Positions 52,494 through 61,108 are shown, counted from the stretch's first letter. The stretch: DNA of 64,000 nt from Candidatus Rifleibacteriota bacterium (GCA_015233155.1 JADFYG010000021.1:1-64000), one strand, 5' to 3'. The notes: generated by a model from the sequence alone, not told the origin. Numbers and translations: made by a program.

Positions 52494-53512
52494 TGTCAGT
52501 AGAAACAAGAATTCTGCCATGGTGGTCGATCGGCATTGTCGGCATCATGGCCTTGTACATTGTGTTCGGCTCCCAGCCGGAGACCGAACTTGAACAACCA
52601 TTTCGATACTCCGGATTTCTGATGGACAGCATAGCCAATATAACCGCCTATGGCCCTCGCCCCGTCGCCTCAGCCGCTGTCGATGCGGCTCTGGCTGCCA
52701 TGCGCCGGCTCGATGATGCCGCTTCATTTCATCGTCCGGATTCAGCCCTTGCAAGATTGAATCGTGATAGAAAAATTGTTCCTGATGCAATTTTGGCACC
52801 TATTCTCCGCGCTTCTTCTGAGGCGGCTGTGATCTCGGAGGGTTATTGCGATCCGACGTTTGCCGTACTGCATCGTTCTTATGGTTTCTATGACGGTCAT
52901 GGTCGTCTTCCTCCCGATTCCGAGATCGCCGCCGATCTTGCACTTATCGGCTGGAGCCGGATGACCAGCGAATTTGAACAAACGTTTCATCTCGCTTCAG
53001 GAGCGCTGATCGATCTTGGCGGTATCGGCGGCGGATTCGCACTGCAAATGGCAGCCGATGCCATGCGTGCGGCTTCGTGTACGACTTTTTTCATCGATGA
53101 TGGCGGCGATCTCTGGATGGAAGGCAGCAAACCGGACAAAACTCCATGGCGGATAGCAGTACGGGATCCGCGTTCGGATGAGCGATCCCTTGCCATGATC
53201 GAAACGTATGAACCGCTTGCGGTATCGACTTCGGGTGATTACGAACGTTTCGTTGAAGTGGACGGAAGGCGTTACGGCCACATCATGGATCCTCACACAG
53301 GCCGCTCCGCGGCATGGTATCGCTCAGTAACCGTTCTTGCCTCAGATCCGGTCACTGCCGAAATTCAAGGTTTGACACTGTTCGCCATGCCGCCCGCCGA
53401 GGGGCGTAACTTCGCCGATAAATACAGGATTCCGGCGTTGTTTCTTCCGGCATCCGGGCCAGTTTGGCTTACGGCGGCCGGCGAGAACCGTTTCAGCGAG
53501 ATCTCACAATGA
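52493..53512 (+). CDS. apbE: FAD:protein FMN transferase (ApbE)
   Basis: 339 residues. Start ATG 52493 overlaps the gltX stop (TGATG); an ATG at 52448 is in frame but inside gltX. An N-terminal hydrophobic anchor (~10-28) indicates a periplasmic location. ApbE motifs: DSALARLN (~80), SGALIDLGGIGGGFALQ (~165-181), DDGGDLW (~198-204) and YGHIMDPHTGRS (~260-271). It attaches FMN covalently to Ser/Thr of proteins such as RnfG/D, NqrB/C or other flavoproteins on the outer face. Neighbouring NusG-II and Gx transporter genes are frequent companions. Confidence 0.92.
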   Translation: MSVETRILPWWSIGIVGIMALYIVFGSQPETELEQPFRYSGFLMDSIANITAYGPRPVASAAVDAALAAMRRLDDAASFHRPDSALARLNRDRKIVPDAILAPILRASSEAAVISEGYCDPTFAVLHRSYGFYDGHGRLPPDSEIAADLALIGWSRMTSEFEQTFHLASGALIDLGGIGGGFALQMAADAMRAASCTTFFIDDGGDLWMEGSKPDKTPWRIAVRDPRSDERSLAMIETYEPLAVSTSGDYERFVEVDGRRYGHIMDPHTGRSAAWYRSVTVLASDPVTAEIQGLTLFAMPPAEGRNFADKYRIPALFLPASGPVWLTAAGENRFSEISQ

Positions 53513-53946
53513 CCGAACTATTTCGAAGCGATAATGATGAAGCACAAGAAAGGCGCGTTGCGCCGCGCTTTCTGACAATGACAGATATCAGATTATGTGT
53601 GTTTCTGGTTGTTATTTCCCTTATGACATGGCTGGCGAGCAGGTCGGGCAATTCCGGCAGTGCATGGCATTGTCGGGTTGTATCGATTGCGTCTTCCAGG
53701 ACGGTTGATCGTGTTTTCAGCACCATACCGGCTTCACCGCTTGAGGTTTCCGGGCGCCTTGGCACCTCGACCCTCGAATGGGACAAGATGGGCCGCGTTC
53801 GTTTCATTGCCTCGCCTTGTCCGCATCATGTCTGCATCGGGCAAGGCTGGACTTCACCACCGTTCAGCGTGGCATGCGTTCCCAATGGCATTCTGGTCGA
53901 GTTTCCCTCCAGGCATCCGAATGATCCTGACGGTATTTCGCGCTGA
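53509..53946 (+). CDS. NusG domain II-like membrane protein
   Basis: 145 residues, ATGA overlap with apbE. A cytoplasmic N-terminus, one TM (~29-43) and a C-terminal domain with VRFIASPCPHHVCIGQGW and ACVPNGILVEF, the NusG-II signature of Cys pairs (CPxxxC and ACVPN). Members sit beside ApbE and Gx transporter genes; the domain lies on the outer face and its role is not known. The kept cysteines suggest a redox or metal function. Confidence 0.87.
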   Translation: MTELFRSDNDEAQERRVAPRFLTMTDIRLCVFLVVISLMTWLASRSGNSGSAWHCRVVSIASSRTVDRVFSTIPASPLEVSGRLGTSTLEWDKMGRVRFIASPCPHHVCIGQGWTSPPFSVACVPNGILVEFPSRHPNDPDGISR

Positions 53947-53948
53947 TT

Positions 53949-54536
53949 ATGAGTGATCTGACCAAAATGAGTGAGTTTTCCGGGCGTTCAGATGATTTTC
54001 GTTTCATCGATGCCGATTCGATTTCCGTAAGTGCATATACCGGAAGTCCGCTTGCGTTCTGGACGCTTCTGGCCATGTTGGGCGCCGCCGCCTCAGCAAT
54101 CCAGGTGATCGAGTCGCCTTTGCCGCGTCTTCTCCCCTGGATAAAACCGGGCCTCTCCAATGCGCTGATTCTTTATGGAATGATACGTATTTCCATTCCA
54201 TTCGGCATGGGTGTCGTTTTTATCAGGACGCTACTGTCTGGAATGGCTCTCGGAATACTTTTTTCCCCTGTTCACCTTTTATCGCTCGCCGGAGGAGTTG
54301 CCTCAACGATTGTCATGGCGATTGCGCTTCGGTTTGCACGTTCCGCCACGCTGGGTTTATCCGGAATCAGCGTAGCGGGAGCGATTGCCAACAATCTTGC
54401 CCAGCTCTCGACCGTCGGATTACTGTTTGCCGGTCATTTTCCGCTATGGCTCAATCTCTCGCTGATGATCTGGGTTGCTGTTCCGGCCGGCCTGATCGTC
54501 GCGCGCATCACGGATGAACTCTTGAGGAGAACCTGA
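53949..54536 (+). CDS. Gx transporter family protein
   Basis: 195 residues with five or six TM helices. VIESPLPRLLPWIKPGLSNA (~57-76), FIRTLLSGMALG, FSPVHLLSLAGGVAS and the terminal GAIANNLAQLSTVGLLF match the Gx/heptaprenyl-diphosphate-synthase-component-I family. This family resembles ECF-type S components and occurs with ApbE and NusG-II, possibly for uptake of a flavin-related or prenyl compound. An N-terminal soluble part of ~30 residues is unusual. Two nt after the upstream stop, so one operon. Confidence 0.87.
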   Translation: MSDLTKMSEFSGRSDDFRFIDADSISVSAYTGSPLAFWTLLAMLGAAASAIQVIESPLPRLLPWIKPGLSNALILYGMIRISIPFGMGVVFIRTLLSGMALGILFSPVHLLSLAGGVASTIVMAIALRFARSATLGLSGISVAGAIANNLAQLSTVGLLFAGHFPLWLNLSLMIWVAVPAGLIVARITDELLRRT

Positions 54537-54540
54537 TTCC

Positions 54541-55170
54541 ATGCCTGCTCACTCCGCACGAAAGCTGCCTCCGCTATTTTTGGCTTCTCAGTCCCCAAGA
54601 CGACGCGAGATTCTCGATGAGATCGGCATTCCGTTCTCGGTTATTTCCTCCCCCTACCAGGAGAAAATCTCCGACGTCGAAGATCTGCTACCGACAGAAC
54701 AGGCTTCCAAGCTTGCGGCTTTGAAGGCTTATCATGCGGCAAAAGCCGTCTCTGGCGGTATCGTTATCGGAGCCGACACCATTGTGGTGCTCGACAAACA
54801 CATACTTGGAAAGCCACGGGACCGCGAAGATGCCCGTCGGATGCTCGAACTGCTTGCGGGGAAGCCTCACAAAGTCATTACCGGTGTTGCTCTTGTGAAT
54901 ACAATCGATCTTTCGACTGTCACGCATTCCGAAGTTACCAGGGTATTTTTTCGAGGTCTCTCGGCGCGTGAAATCGATCGTTATCTGGATACACCCGAAC
55001 CCTACGATAAGGCGGGAGCCTATGCGATTCAGGGTCTGGCCGGGCTTTTCGTCGAACGCATAGACGGCTGCTACTATAATGTTGTCGGCTTTCCGCTTGT
55101 CGCGTTTTCACGTCTCATGAAAGAGGCTGGCTACGATCTTTTCGACTATGTTGGAAAAAAGCTGTCATGA
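54541..55170 (+). CDS. Maf-type nucleoside triphosphate pyrophosphatase
   Basis: 209 residues. LASQSPRRREIL (~14-25), KAYHAAKAV, IGADTIVVLDKHILGKP (~76-92) and the central DKAGAYAIQGLAGLFVERI (~158-176) are the Maf signature, with the SxSPRR phosphate loop. These hydrolyse non-standard or dTTP/UTP-type nucleotides. Four nt after the Gx gene, so part of that operon; co-location with gltX and coaD looks like a housekeeping run. Confidence 0.92.
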   Translation: MPAHSARKLPPLFLASQSPRRREILDEIGIPFSVISSPYQEKISDVEDLLPTEQASKLAALKAYHAAKAVSGGIVIGADTIVVLDKHILGKPRDREDARRMLELLAGKPHKVITGVALVNTIDLSTVTHSEVTRVFFRGLSAREIDRYLDTPEPYDKAGAYAIQGLAGLFVERIDGCYYNVVGFPLVAFSRLMKEAGYDLFDYVGKKLS

Positions 55171-55296
55171 TCGCGTTGTTGGGACAAAGCCGCATTTATT
55201 TCAAGTCTCCAATATTTTCAGCCTGCATGTGGTTGAGTATCTATGCTGCTCGCAATGAGTTGTCAGAACGTTTTTGAGAAATAAAGGAGTTTCGCC

Positions 55297-55800
55297 ATGA
55301 GAATCGCCGTATACCCGGGAAGTTTCGACCCCTTCACCTATGGTCATCTCGATATCCTGGAACGCAGTCTCAGGCTGTTTGATAAGGTCATTGTGGGAGT
55401 TCTGCTGAATCCGACGAAGCAGTGCCTTCTTGCTTCGTCAAAACGGGTGGAGTTGATCAAACAGGCTGTAGCAGATCATGACAACGTGGTTGTCGATCAG
55501 TTTAACGGTTTGCTCATCGATTACTGTAAAAAAGTCGGTGCCTGTGCCGTCATTCGTGGTTTGCGTGTGGTTTCCGACTATGAATATGAATTACAGATGA
55601 CTAACATAAACAAGCAGCTCGCTCCCGACCTGGAAACGGTATTTATGATGGCCGCCAGTCAATATTCATTTTTAAGTTCGAGTATTGTTCGTGAAGTCGC
55701 GCGATATGGCGGCAATCTGGCTACAATGGTTTCACCGGCAACCATTGAAGAGCTGAAACGCTGCTTCGAAACAACCTGGAAGATAAAAGAGAATAAATGA
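55297..55800 (+). CDS. coaD: Phosphopantetheine adenylyltransferase
   Basis: 167 residues with a clear AAAGGAG site. YPGSFDPFTYGHLDILERS (~6-24) contains the TxGH nucleotidyl-transfer motif, and FLSSSIVREVARYGG (~128-142) the ISSTxVR-like motif. It makes dephospho-CoA from pantetheine phosphate and ATP, the penultimate CoA step. Length is normal (~160). Ends 14 bp from the convergent nifS gene. Confidence 0.95.
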   Translation: MRIAVYPGSFDPFTYGHLDILERSLRLFDKVIVGVLLNPTKQCLLASSKRVELIKQAVADHDNVVVDQFNGLLIDYCKKVGACAVIRGLRVVSDYEYELQMTNINKQLAPDLETVFMMAASQYSFLSSSIVREVARYGGNLATMVSPATIEELKRCFETTWKIKENK

Positions 55801-55814
55801 AGTAAAGATTCTGT

Positions 55815-57029
55815 TTAATGCTGGAAGGCTTTTGCCTGTTTGCGAATCTCCTGGGTGTAGAAAGGCGACATGTCGCGCAACTTATCGACGATTCCAGGCA
55901 TGACGCTCAACACATAATCGACCTCGGCTTCGGTCGTGAATCGAGACAGGGAAAACCGTGTCGAGCCGTGCGCATACGAAAAAGGTACACCCATTGCCAT
56001 CAGCACATGTGATGGCTCGAGGCTTCCCGAAGTGCAGGCTGACCCGGACGAAGCCGCGATACCGGCCGCGCTGAGATGCAACAGGATCGCTTCGCCCTCG
56101 ATAAATTCGAAGCCGATATTGGTCGTGTTGGGAATTCTCCAGTGCGGGTTTCCGTTCAGATATGAAAATGGAATCTTTTCCATGAGTCCTTTTTCAAGCT
56201 TGTCGCGCAAGGTTCTTACACGATTGTTTTCTTCGAACATCGCGTTAATTGCGAGCCGACAAGCCTTTCCCAAACCGACGATGTATGGCACGTTTTCCGT
56301 GCCGGCCCGCCGACTGCGTTCCTGGTGGCCGCCGATCATAAAAGGATGCAGCCGCGTCCCGCGTCTTACGTAAAGCACTCCGATGCCTTTGGGGGCATGC
56401 AATTTATGTCCCGAAATCGATAGAAGATCGACCGGAAGCTTTTTCATATCAAGCGGTATTTTGCCGGCAGCCTGAACGGCATCCGTATGAAGCAGCACGC
56501 CCTTTTCACGACAGATCGCTCCGATTTCCTCAATCGGAAAAAGAGTCCCGGTTTCATTGTTGGCAAACATGATGGAGACAAGCCCCGTCTCAGGAGTGAT
56601 AGCGGTTTTCAGCTCGTGCAGATCAATATTGCCCTGTTTGTCGACCGGAAGCTGGGTTACGCTATAGCCTTTCCCGGTCAGGTATTTTCCAACGGATAAT
56701 ACTGCCGGATGCTCGACCTTGGTCGTAATGAAATGCTTTTTTTCCGGGAGGGCTTCGAAAGCTCCTCGAATAGCATGATTATCTGATTCCGTTCCGCAGG
56801 AGGTGAAGACAATCTCTTCCGGGGCGCAGTTCAACAGTGCGGCGACTTCAGCGCGGGCATGTTCGATGTGTTTGGCGACCTGTCCACCGAAAAAATGCAT
56901 CGAGCTGGCGTTACCGTAAAACTTGTCGAAGAAGGGCATCATCGCTTCGATAACTTCGGGAGCGACCGCGCAGGTGGCGTTGTTGTCAAAATATATCAGT
57001 GGTGGTGTGACAACAGGTGATGAAGTCAT
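55815..57029 (-). CDS. nifS: Cysteine desulfurase (NifS type)
   Basis: 404 residues. N-terminal YFDNNATCAVAPEVIEAM (~13-30), LHTDAVQAAG (~182-191), the PLP lysine in SISGHKLHAPKGIGVLYVRR (~205-224) and the catalytic Cys in SSGSACTSGSLEPSHVLMAM (~331-350). It takes sulfur from cysteine and passes it to the NifU scaffold. It overlaps the nifU gene by 4 nt (ATGA), so both come from one transcript. No nitrogenase genes are in the window; in anaerobes NifUS is often the general Fe-S system. Confidence 0.93.
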   Translation of the reverse strand: MTSSPVVTPPLIYFDNNATCAVAPEVIEAMMPFFDKFYGNASSMHFFGGQVAKHIEHARAEVAALLNCAPEEIVFTSCGTESDNHAIRGAFEALPEKKHFITTKVEHPAVLSVGKYLTGKGYSVTQLPVDKQGNIDLHELKTAITPETGLVSIMFANNETGTLFPIEEIGAICREKGVLLHTDAVQAAGKIPLDMKKLPVDLLSISGHKLHAPKGIGVLYVRRGTRLHPFMIGGHQERSRRAGTENVPYIVGLGKACRLAINAMFEENNRVRTLRDKLEKGLMEKIPFSYLNGNPHWRIPNTTNIGFEFIEGEAILLHLSAAGIAASSGSACTSGSLEPSHVLMAMGVPFSYAHGSTRFSLSRFTTEAEVDYVLSVMPGIVDKLRDMSPFYTQEIRKQAKAFQH

Positions 57030-57901
57030 GCGTCTCTGGCCTCCTCGACTTCGATGTCGGGAGAAACTCGTTCCCGGAGCTTCTGTTGTACCAGGTGTTG
57101 CAGGGTGGCACTCGCACCCATGCAGTGCGAACAGGCTCCTTTCAGTCTCACGATAACGCGATTGCCGTCAACATCGACCAGTTCGATATCTCCTCCGTCA
57201 TTTCGCATCGGTTGAGCGATTTCTTCGGAAATTATTTTTTGAATCAGCGCAATTTTTTGGATGGTCGTCATTTTTTTCGGTTTGCCGGTCTCAGTATCGC
57301 CGGGAATTCGTGAGCCGGCCGTCGCTCCGGCTCGCGCCATTTCTTCTCTAAGTATGCGGTCGAGGTCTGGAAGGCAACCGCCGCAACCGCCGCCCGCTTT
57401 AGTGTAGTTGGTAATCTGCTCGACGGTTGTGAGATGGTTTTCGCGGATGTTCCTGCGAATCTTATCTTCGTCGACCCAGAAGCATTTGCAGATAATCGGT
57501 GATTCGTTTTCTGTATGCTTTTTGACTTCTTCACCACTGAATGATGAAAGGGCTGCCTCCAGTGCTTCACGTCCCATGACGGAGCAATGCATCTTTTGCT
57601 CCGGCAGGCCACCCAGAAATTTTGCTATATCGTCGTTGGTGATCTTGCCTGCTTCTTCCAGCGTGATACCTTTTACCATTTCGGTGAGTGCTGACGCACT
57701 TGCGATTGCGCTGGCACAGCCGAACGTCTTGAACTTGGCATCAACAATTTTCTTCGATGCGGGATCTATTTTGAGAAAAAGTTTCAGGGCGTCGCCACAA
57801 GCGAGGGAACCTACCTCACCGACAGCGTTTGCATCTTCTATTTCTCCGACATTGCGCGGATTAGTAAAGTGATCGATGACGGAGTTTGTATAATTCCACA
57901 T
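57026..57901 (-). CDS. nifU: Full-length NifU Fe-S scaffold
   Basis: 291 residues with three domains. IscU-like N-terminus with Cys in SLACGDALKLFL, FGCASAIASAS and MHCSVMGREAL (~35, 62, 106). The middle BFD-type [2Fe-2S] domain has CKC and GGGCGGC (~138-175). The C-terminal Nfu domain carries CSHC (~264-267) in MRNDGGDIELVDVDGN/GACSHCMG. The N-terminal and C-terminal parts both assemble transient clusters for delivery. Start ATG 57901 follows AAGGAGAATTC. Divergent from the c-di-AMP riboswitch transcript. Confidence 0.93.
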   Translation of the reverse strand: MWNYTNSVIDHFTNPRNVGEIEDANAVGEVGSLACGDALKLFLKIDPASKKIVDAKFKTFGCASAIASASALTEMVKGITLEEAGKITNDDIAKFLGGLPEQKMHCSVMGREALEAALSSFSGEEVKKHTENESPIICKCFWVDEDKIRRNIRENHLTTVEQITNYTKAGGGCGGCLPDLDRILREEMARAGATAGSRIPGDTETGKPKKMTTIQKIALIQKIISEEIAQPMRNDGGDIELVDVDGNRVIVRLKGACSHCMGASATLQHLVQQKLRERVSPDIEVEEARDA

Positions 57902-58058
57902 ATTTATGAATTCTCCTTGAATATTATCAAGAACCCTTGTCCAGGGAGTAGTCTACGCAATCCATGGCAGCGGCATTCTAACACACACCTCTATTTTACG
58001 GCAAACCGACTTTAATAATACTTTGTCTCAAGAACCATAAAAAAATTGACTTTTTTTG

Positions 58059-58087
58059 TTGACACGAGGTTTCGTTAATGCTATAAA
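58059..58087 (+). promoter_or_regulatory. Strong sigma-70-type promoter for the riboswitch transcript
   Basis: TTGACA (58059-58064), 17-bp spacer, TATAAA (58082-58087). The predicted start site near 58094 coincides with the start of the riboswitch. Confidence 0.82.
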
Positions 58088-58093
58088 TGTCCC

Positions 58094-58240
58094 ACACTAG
58101 CCGAGTCTTGATTGCCCATCAAGAGCGGGGGAACCGAGTTTCTGGGGTGAATCCCTGTTTTTATGCAGGGTAGGGGGCCTTCCAATCTCCGAACCCGACA
58201 GCTAACCTCGTAGGCAAAAGGAAGGGGGCAGCTGGCCTCC
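58094..58240 (+). promoter_or_regulatory. c-di-AMP riboswitch (ydaO/yuaA leader)
   Basis: The conserved ydaO blocks appear in order: AGCGGGGGAACCGAGTTT (58124-58141), GGGGTGAATCCC, GCAGGGTAGGGGGCCTTCC, CGAACCCGACAGCTAACCTC (from 58191) and GTAGGC. It controls the downstream M23 peptidase gene. A hairpin (GGCATCTATAGATGTC region, 58247-58263) lies between it and the start codon with no U-run, so control may be at translation or by termination without a clear terminator. Cell-wall peptidases are a known regulon of this riboswitch. Confidence 0.9.
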
Positions 58241-58276
58241 GTATGAAGGCATCTATAGATGTCTCACGGATAGGGC

Positions 58277-59002
58277 ATGGTCGGCGTCAGCACAATGCGA
58301 AAGCATACTGTTCTGTTCGTGATTTTGTTCGCGTTTCTGTTTGTTTCTATCTCTTGGACGCAAGCGTCCATTCCGACTCATTCTGATCATTTGTTCAGAA
58401 TATCTGATGTTCCTGTCGCTCCTATCGTTTCTGAGGTTCTAACTTCTTCCGGGCAATTCTTCAACACTCTCGAACCCCGGGCATCCTTTCGTGGTGCGGT
58501 CAAGACATTCACGATCAAATCCCGGCCTCTCCTGAGATCCCCGGAAAAGATCCGTGCATTCCCAACCCGCGACATAGAAGTTCCTGCAGCAGATGATGAC
58601 CATAAGTCCTGGAATGGTGGTCTGATGATGCCGGTTGCAGGGGAACTCAGCTCTCCATTCGGGTATCGAAAGTCGCCTTTCGGTCGCAAGGTCGAATTTC
58701 ACTCCGGAGTTGATCTCCGGGCTCGTGTCGGAACTGCTATTCATGCGGCAGCTCCAGGCAAAGTGGTTTTTGCCGGCTGGAAGCACGGATACGGTATGAT
58801 AATCGAGATTGATCACGGCAGTGGATTCCGGACAGTTTACGCCCACTGTTCAAGGTTCATGGTAACTTTGGGTACTAACGTTCAAGCCGGATCGACAATT
58901 GCGCAGGTTGGTAACACGGGTTCGACCACTGGTCCGCATCTTCATTTTGAAGCGATCCGGAACAATCGGTTGCTGAATCCGCTTTCTCTGATCAGGAGAT
59001 AA
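58277..59002 (+). CDS. Secreted M23 (LytM-type) peptidoglycan endopeptidase
   Basis: 241 residues (ATG 58295, residue 7, is also possible as start; neither has a strong ribosome site). Signal peptide ~7-30 (ending TQAS). The C-terminal M23 domain has GELSSPFGYRKSPFG, the zinc ligands in FHSGVDL (HxxxD, ~141-147) and the HxH in PHLHFE (~223-228), plus YAHCSRF. It cuts peptide crosslinks in peptidoglycan. Regulated by the c-di-AMP riboswitch, which couples wall cleavage to turgor/c-di-AMP status. Ends at a two-way terminator. Confidence 0.92.
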   Translation: MVGVSTMRKHTVLFVILFAFLFVSISWTQASIPTHSDHLFRISDVPVAPIVSEVLTSSGQFFNTLEPRASFRGAVKTFTIKSRPLLRSPEKIRAFPTRDIEVPAADDDHKSWNGGLMMPVAGELSSPFGYRKSPFGRKVEFHSGVDLRARVGTAIHAAAPGKVVFAGWKHGYGMIIEIDHGSGFRTVYAHCSRFMVTLGTNVQAGSTIAQVGNTGSTTGPHLHFEAIRNNRLLNPLSLIRR

Positions 59003-59018
59003 TTCGAAGGTCTTTATA

Positions 59019-59072
59019 AAAAGACACTGCCCACTGATTCTCACTATTGAGAGCAGTGGGCAGTGTTTTTTA
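59019..59072. terminator. Bidirectional terminator
   Basis: ACACTGCCCACTG (59024-59036) pairs with CAGTGGGCAGTGT (59054-59066), with an A-run before and TTTTT after. It lies between the convergent M23 and 59098-59619 genes and can serve both strands. Confidence 0.85.
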
Positions 59073-59097
59073 CGTTTTACATCTTAAAACATCGGGC

Positions 59098-59619
59098 TTA
59101 ATTCATAAGATTATCTTCGGATTCCTCGTCCGGGTCTCCGGTAGTATGTTGTGACTTCTTTGATTGTTTGTACATAAGCACGGAAGCGAGTATTCCGATG
59201 ATTCCTATGAGAACCCATTGCAACCCCAGATCAAGGTAGGGCTCTCCTTCGAGATGGATAAACGGCGAAAATCGTTCTTTTGTTAATCGTTGCATTGGCC
59301 GGGCAAGTTCATGGCACAACTCGGATATTCCAACCCTGATACCCCGTCCCGACTGCCCGATAGATCGGATCATTTCCGCAACAGAAGCGGATGCGACCCC
59401 TCCTTCGGGAATTGGAGCGAGATAAACCCAGTAACCAGGCATCAGAGCATTACTGGAGGCTTTGTCGATGATCATTCCATCGAATGAGCGTCCAAGCGAC
59501 CGCCAGCCGGACATCAGAAACGAAATGGAAATTCCCAAGACCAGAATTGTTACGACTTGAAGGGGAATCCGACCGGATCTGGAAGAAATATTCATGCCTG
59601 TTTTCGAATGCAAAATCAT
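59098..59619 (-). CDS. Hypothetical membrane protein with two TM helices
   Basis: 173 residues. TM1 (~22-38), a ~90-residue outer loop, and TM2 (~133-150, LQWVLIGIIGILASVLMY), then a charged tail of ~20 residues. The loop is rich in Gly and Ser and has no known motif. Start at 59619 follows an AGGA; an ATG at residue 9 is possible. Single gene with its own terminator; no family recognised. Confidence 0.55.
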   Translation of the reverse strand: MILHSKTGMNISSRSGRIPLQVVTILVLGISISFLMSGWRSLGRSFDGMIIDKASSNALMPGYWVYLAPIPEGGVASASVAEMIRSIGQSGRGIRVGISELCHELARPMQRLTKERFSPFIHLEGEPYLDLGLQWVLIGIIGILASVLMYKQSKKSQHTTGDPDEESEDNLMN

Positions 59620-59836
59620 ATTATTTAGTCCTGTTTGGCGACTCGGTGAATCGCTAATGCAGCTGGCCTGGCGTGGCTGATAATTATCGACGACATTCGC
59701 GGAGATTTCTCAATAAAATATCCGAAACTGAATTCTGTACACGCATCCTTCACAACTCGCCGATTGTATGGTATATTTGTAATAAGTTCAATGACCTTTC
59801 AAGCAAATATTTTTTGAATAGACCAGGAGGTACCCT

Positions 59837-60490
59837 ATGATCCGTTCCAAGATCGCGATTGCTCTTCTGGCACTTGTTTTGAGTTCCGGAGCCGTCTTCG
59901 CCGCGAGTGATCCCGTGCCCAACTATGGTGGCATATATAATGGCGGACTAAATAACGGCACAAATAATAACGGTGGACTGAATAACGGGGCAAATATGGG
60001 GGCCAATGGCTGGCAGATCAAGCCCGGTGATCAGGTCATGATGTCCCTTCTTTCAATGGTTATCAGCGATCTTGACATGTGTCGGCAACTGATGCAGAGC
60101 AACTATGGCGAAAATATTCTCTCCATCGGTCATATCAATAATGCGCAGTCAGCACTTCGCCGCACCGACCTGGACCCGGCCTATGCTCCTCTTATTCGCG
60201 AATTACTTGATCGTCTCGGCAAGATAAAGTTTTATCTGGTAATGAACGATCTTCCGAATGTCAATATGCGGCTTAATCAGCTTCAGCAGATTATTCGTGG
60301 TGTAATCGGGGCCAATGGCGGTCAGGTCATCGGTGGATTCAATGGTGGCTATAATCTACCGCAAAACGGCGGCACTTCCTTCCCGCAAGGTGGTGGCGTT
60401 GGTTATCCGCAGAACGGCGGCACTTATATTCCTCAGACTCATACGAACGAAATCCCAGTCGGAAATATGACTCCTGTTCCTTCTCGCTAA
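59837..60490 (+). CDS. Secreted Asn/Gly-rich protein
   Basis: 217 residues, strong AGGAGG site. Signal peptide ~1-22 (ending VFAAS). Residues ~28-55 are a (G/N)-rich low-complexity tract (GGLNNGTNNNGGLNNGANMG), ~60-150 a predicted helical domain, and ~155-217 another Gly/Asn/Gln/Pro tract with repeats of NGGTxxPQ. Likely an envelope or surface protein; no family recognised. A strong terminator follows and also overlaps the next gene's start. Confidence 0.65.
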   Translation: MIRSKIAIALLALVLSSGAVFAASDPVPNYGGIYNGGLNNGTNNNGGLNNGANMGANGWQIKPGDQVMMSLLSMVISDLDMCRQLMQSNYGENILSIGHINNAQSALRRTDLDPAYAPLIRELLDRLGKIKFYLVMNDLPNVNMRLNQLQQIIRGVIGANGGQVIGGFNGGYNLPQNGGTSFPQGGGVGYPQNGGTYIPQTHTNEIPVGNMTPVPSR

Positions 60491-60504
60491 CTAATACAGA
60501 ATTC

Positions 60505-61074
60505 GTGAGCGGGCGCATCCCTGATCGGGGTGCGCCCGCTTTTTATAATCATCCGATTTCTCTAATCGGGTTCATGGCTGCGGGAAAAACAACCGTCGGC
60601 AGTTTGCTGGCTGAGGCTCTTGGTATCCGATTCATAGATCTGGACGAAGAAATAGCCAGACGCGAAGAAGCGACGATTTCTGAGCTTTTTGAAGCATTTG
60701 GAGAAGCCGGTTTTCGCTTGAGGGAAACAGAAGCGCTTGTTTCTGTTTTAGAATCATCCGTCGAAGTAGCTCCCAAGCCTTTTGTTCTTGCGTGCGGCGG
60801 CGGTATCGTTCATTCCACCAGGAATCAACAGCTCTTGAAAACAAGCACCAGATGCATTTTTCTCGATGTCCCCTTCGAATGCTGTCAGGCGAGACTTGTT
60901 TTGAATTCGGAAGAGCGCCCACTGGCACGCATGCAAACAGCGGATGAATTGATGAAGCGCTATAAAATGCGACTTCCGTTGTATCGTTCCATTGCGCACG
61001 AATGCATAAAAGCATCGGCAACGCCGGATTCCATTGTTGAAAAAATAGTTACGGCGCTGGCTTCTTTTTCCTGA
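60505..61074 (+). CDS. aroK: Shikimate kinase
   Basis: 189 residues if GTG 60505 is used; the ATG at 60574 would lie inside the P-loop segment and lose the first strand (PISLIGF), so it is unlikely. Motifs: P-loop GFMAAGKTTVG (~22-32), DLDEEIARREEATISELFEAFGEAGFR (two motifs, split here), CGGGIV (~92-97) and ERPLARM (~138-144). It phosphorylates shikimate in aromatic amino-acid synthesis. The first 14 codons overlap a strong terminator stem, so its expression may depend on readthrough or a rare start codon. Family length is ~170. Confidence 0.9.
   Translation: MSGRIPDRGAPAFYNHPISLIGFMAAGKTTVGSLLAEALGIRFIDLDEEIARREEATISELFEAFGEAGFRLRETEALVSVLESSVEVAPKPFVLACGGGIVHSTRNQQLLKTSTRCIFLDVPFECCQARLVLNSEERPLARMQTADELMKRYKMRLPLYRSIAHECIKASATPDSIVEKIVTALASFS
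60508..60545 (+). terminator. Intrinsic terminator overlapping the shikimate kinase start
   Basis: AGCGGGCGCATCCC-N5-GGGGTGCGCCCGCT followed by TTTTTAT. It terminates the secreted-protein gene. The shikimate kinase frame with its only upstream in-frame start (GTG 60505) runs through it. Confidence 0.85.
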
Positions 61075-61108
61075 AATAAAAACCCTCTGAATGTATGCCT
61101 CTTTATCT

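Noticed and set aside
53949-54536. Gx protein as the small subunit of heptaprenyl diphosphate synthase
   Set aside because: It is a multi-TM protein of the Gx transporter family; the synthase name comes from an old annotation, and there is no prenyltransferase partner beside it.
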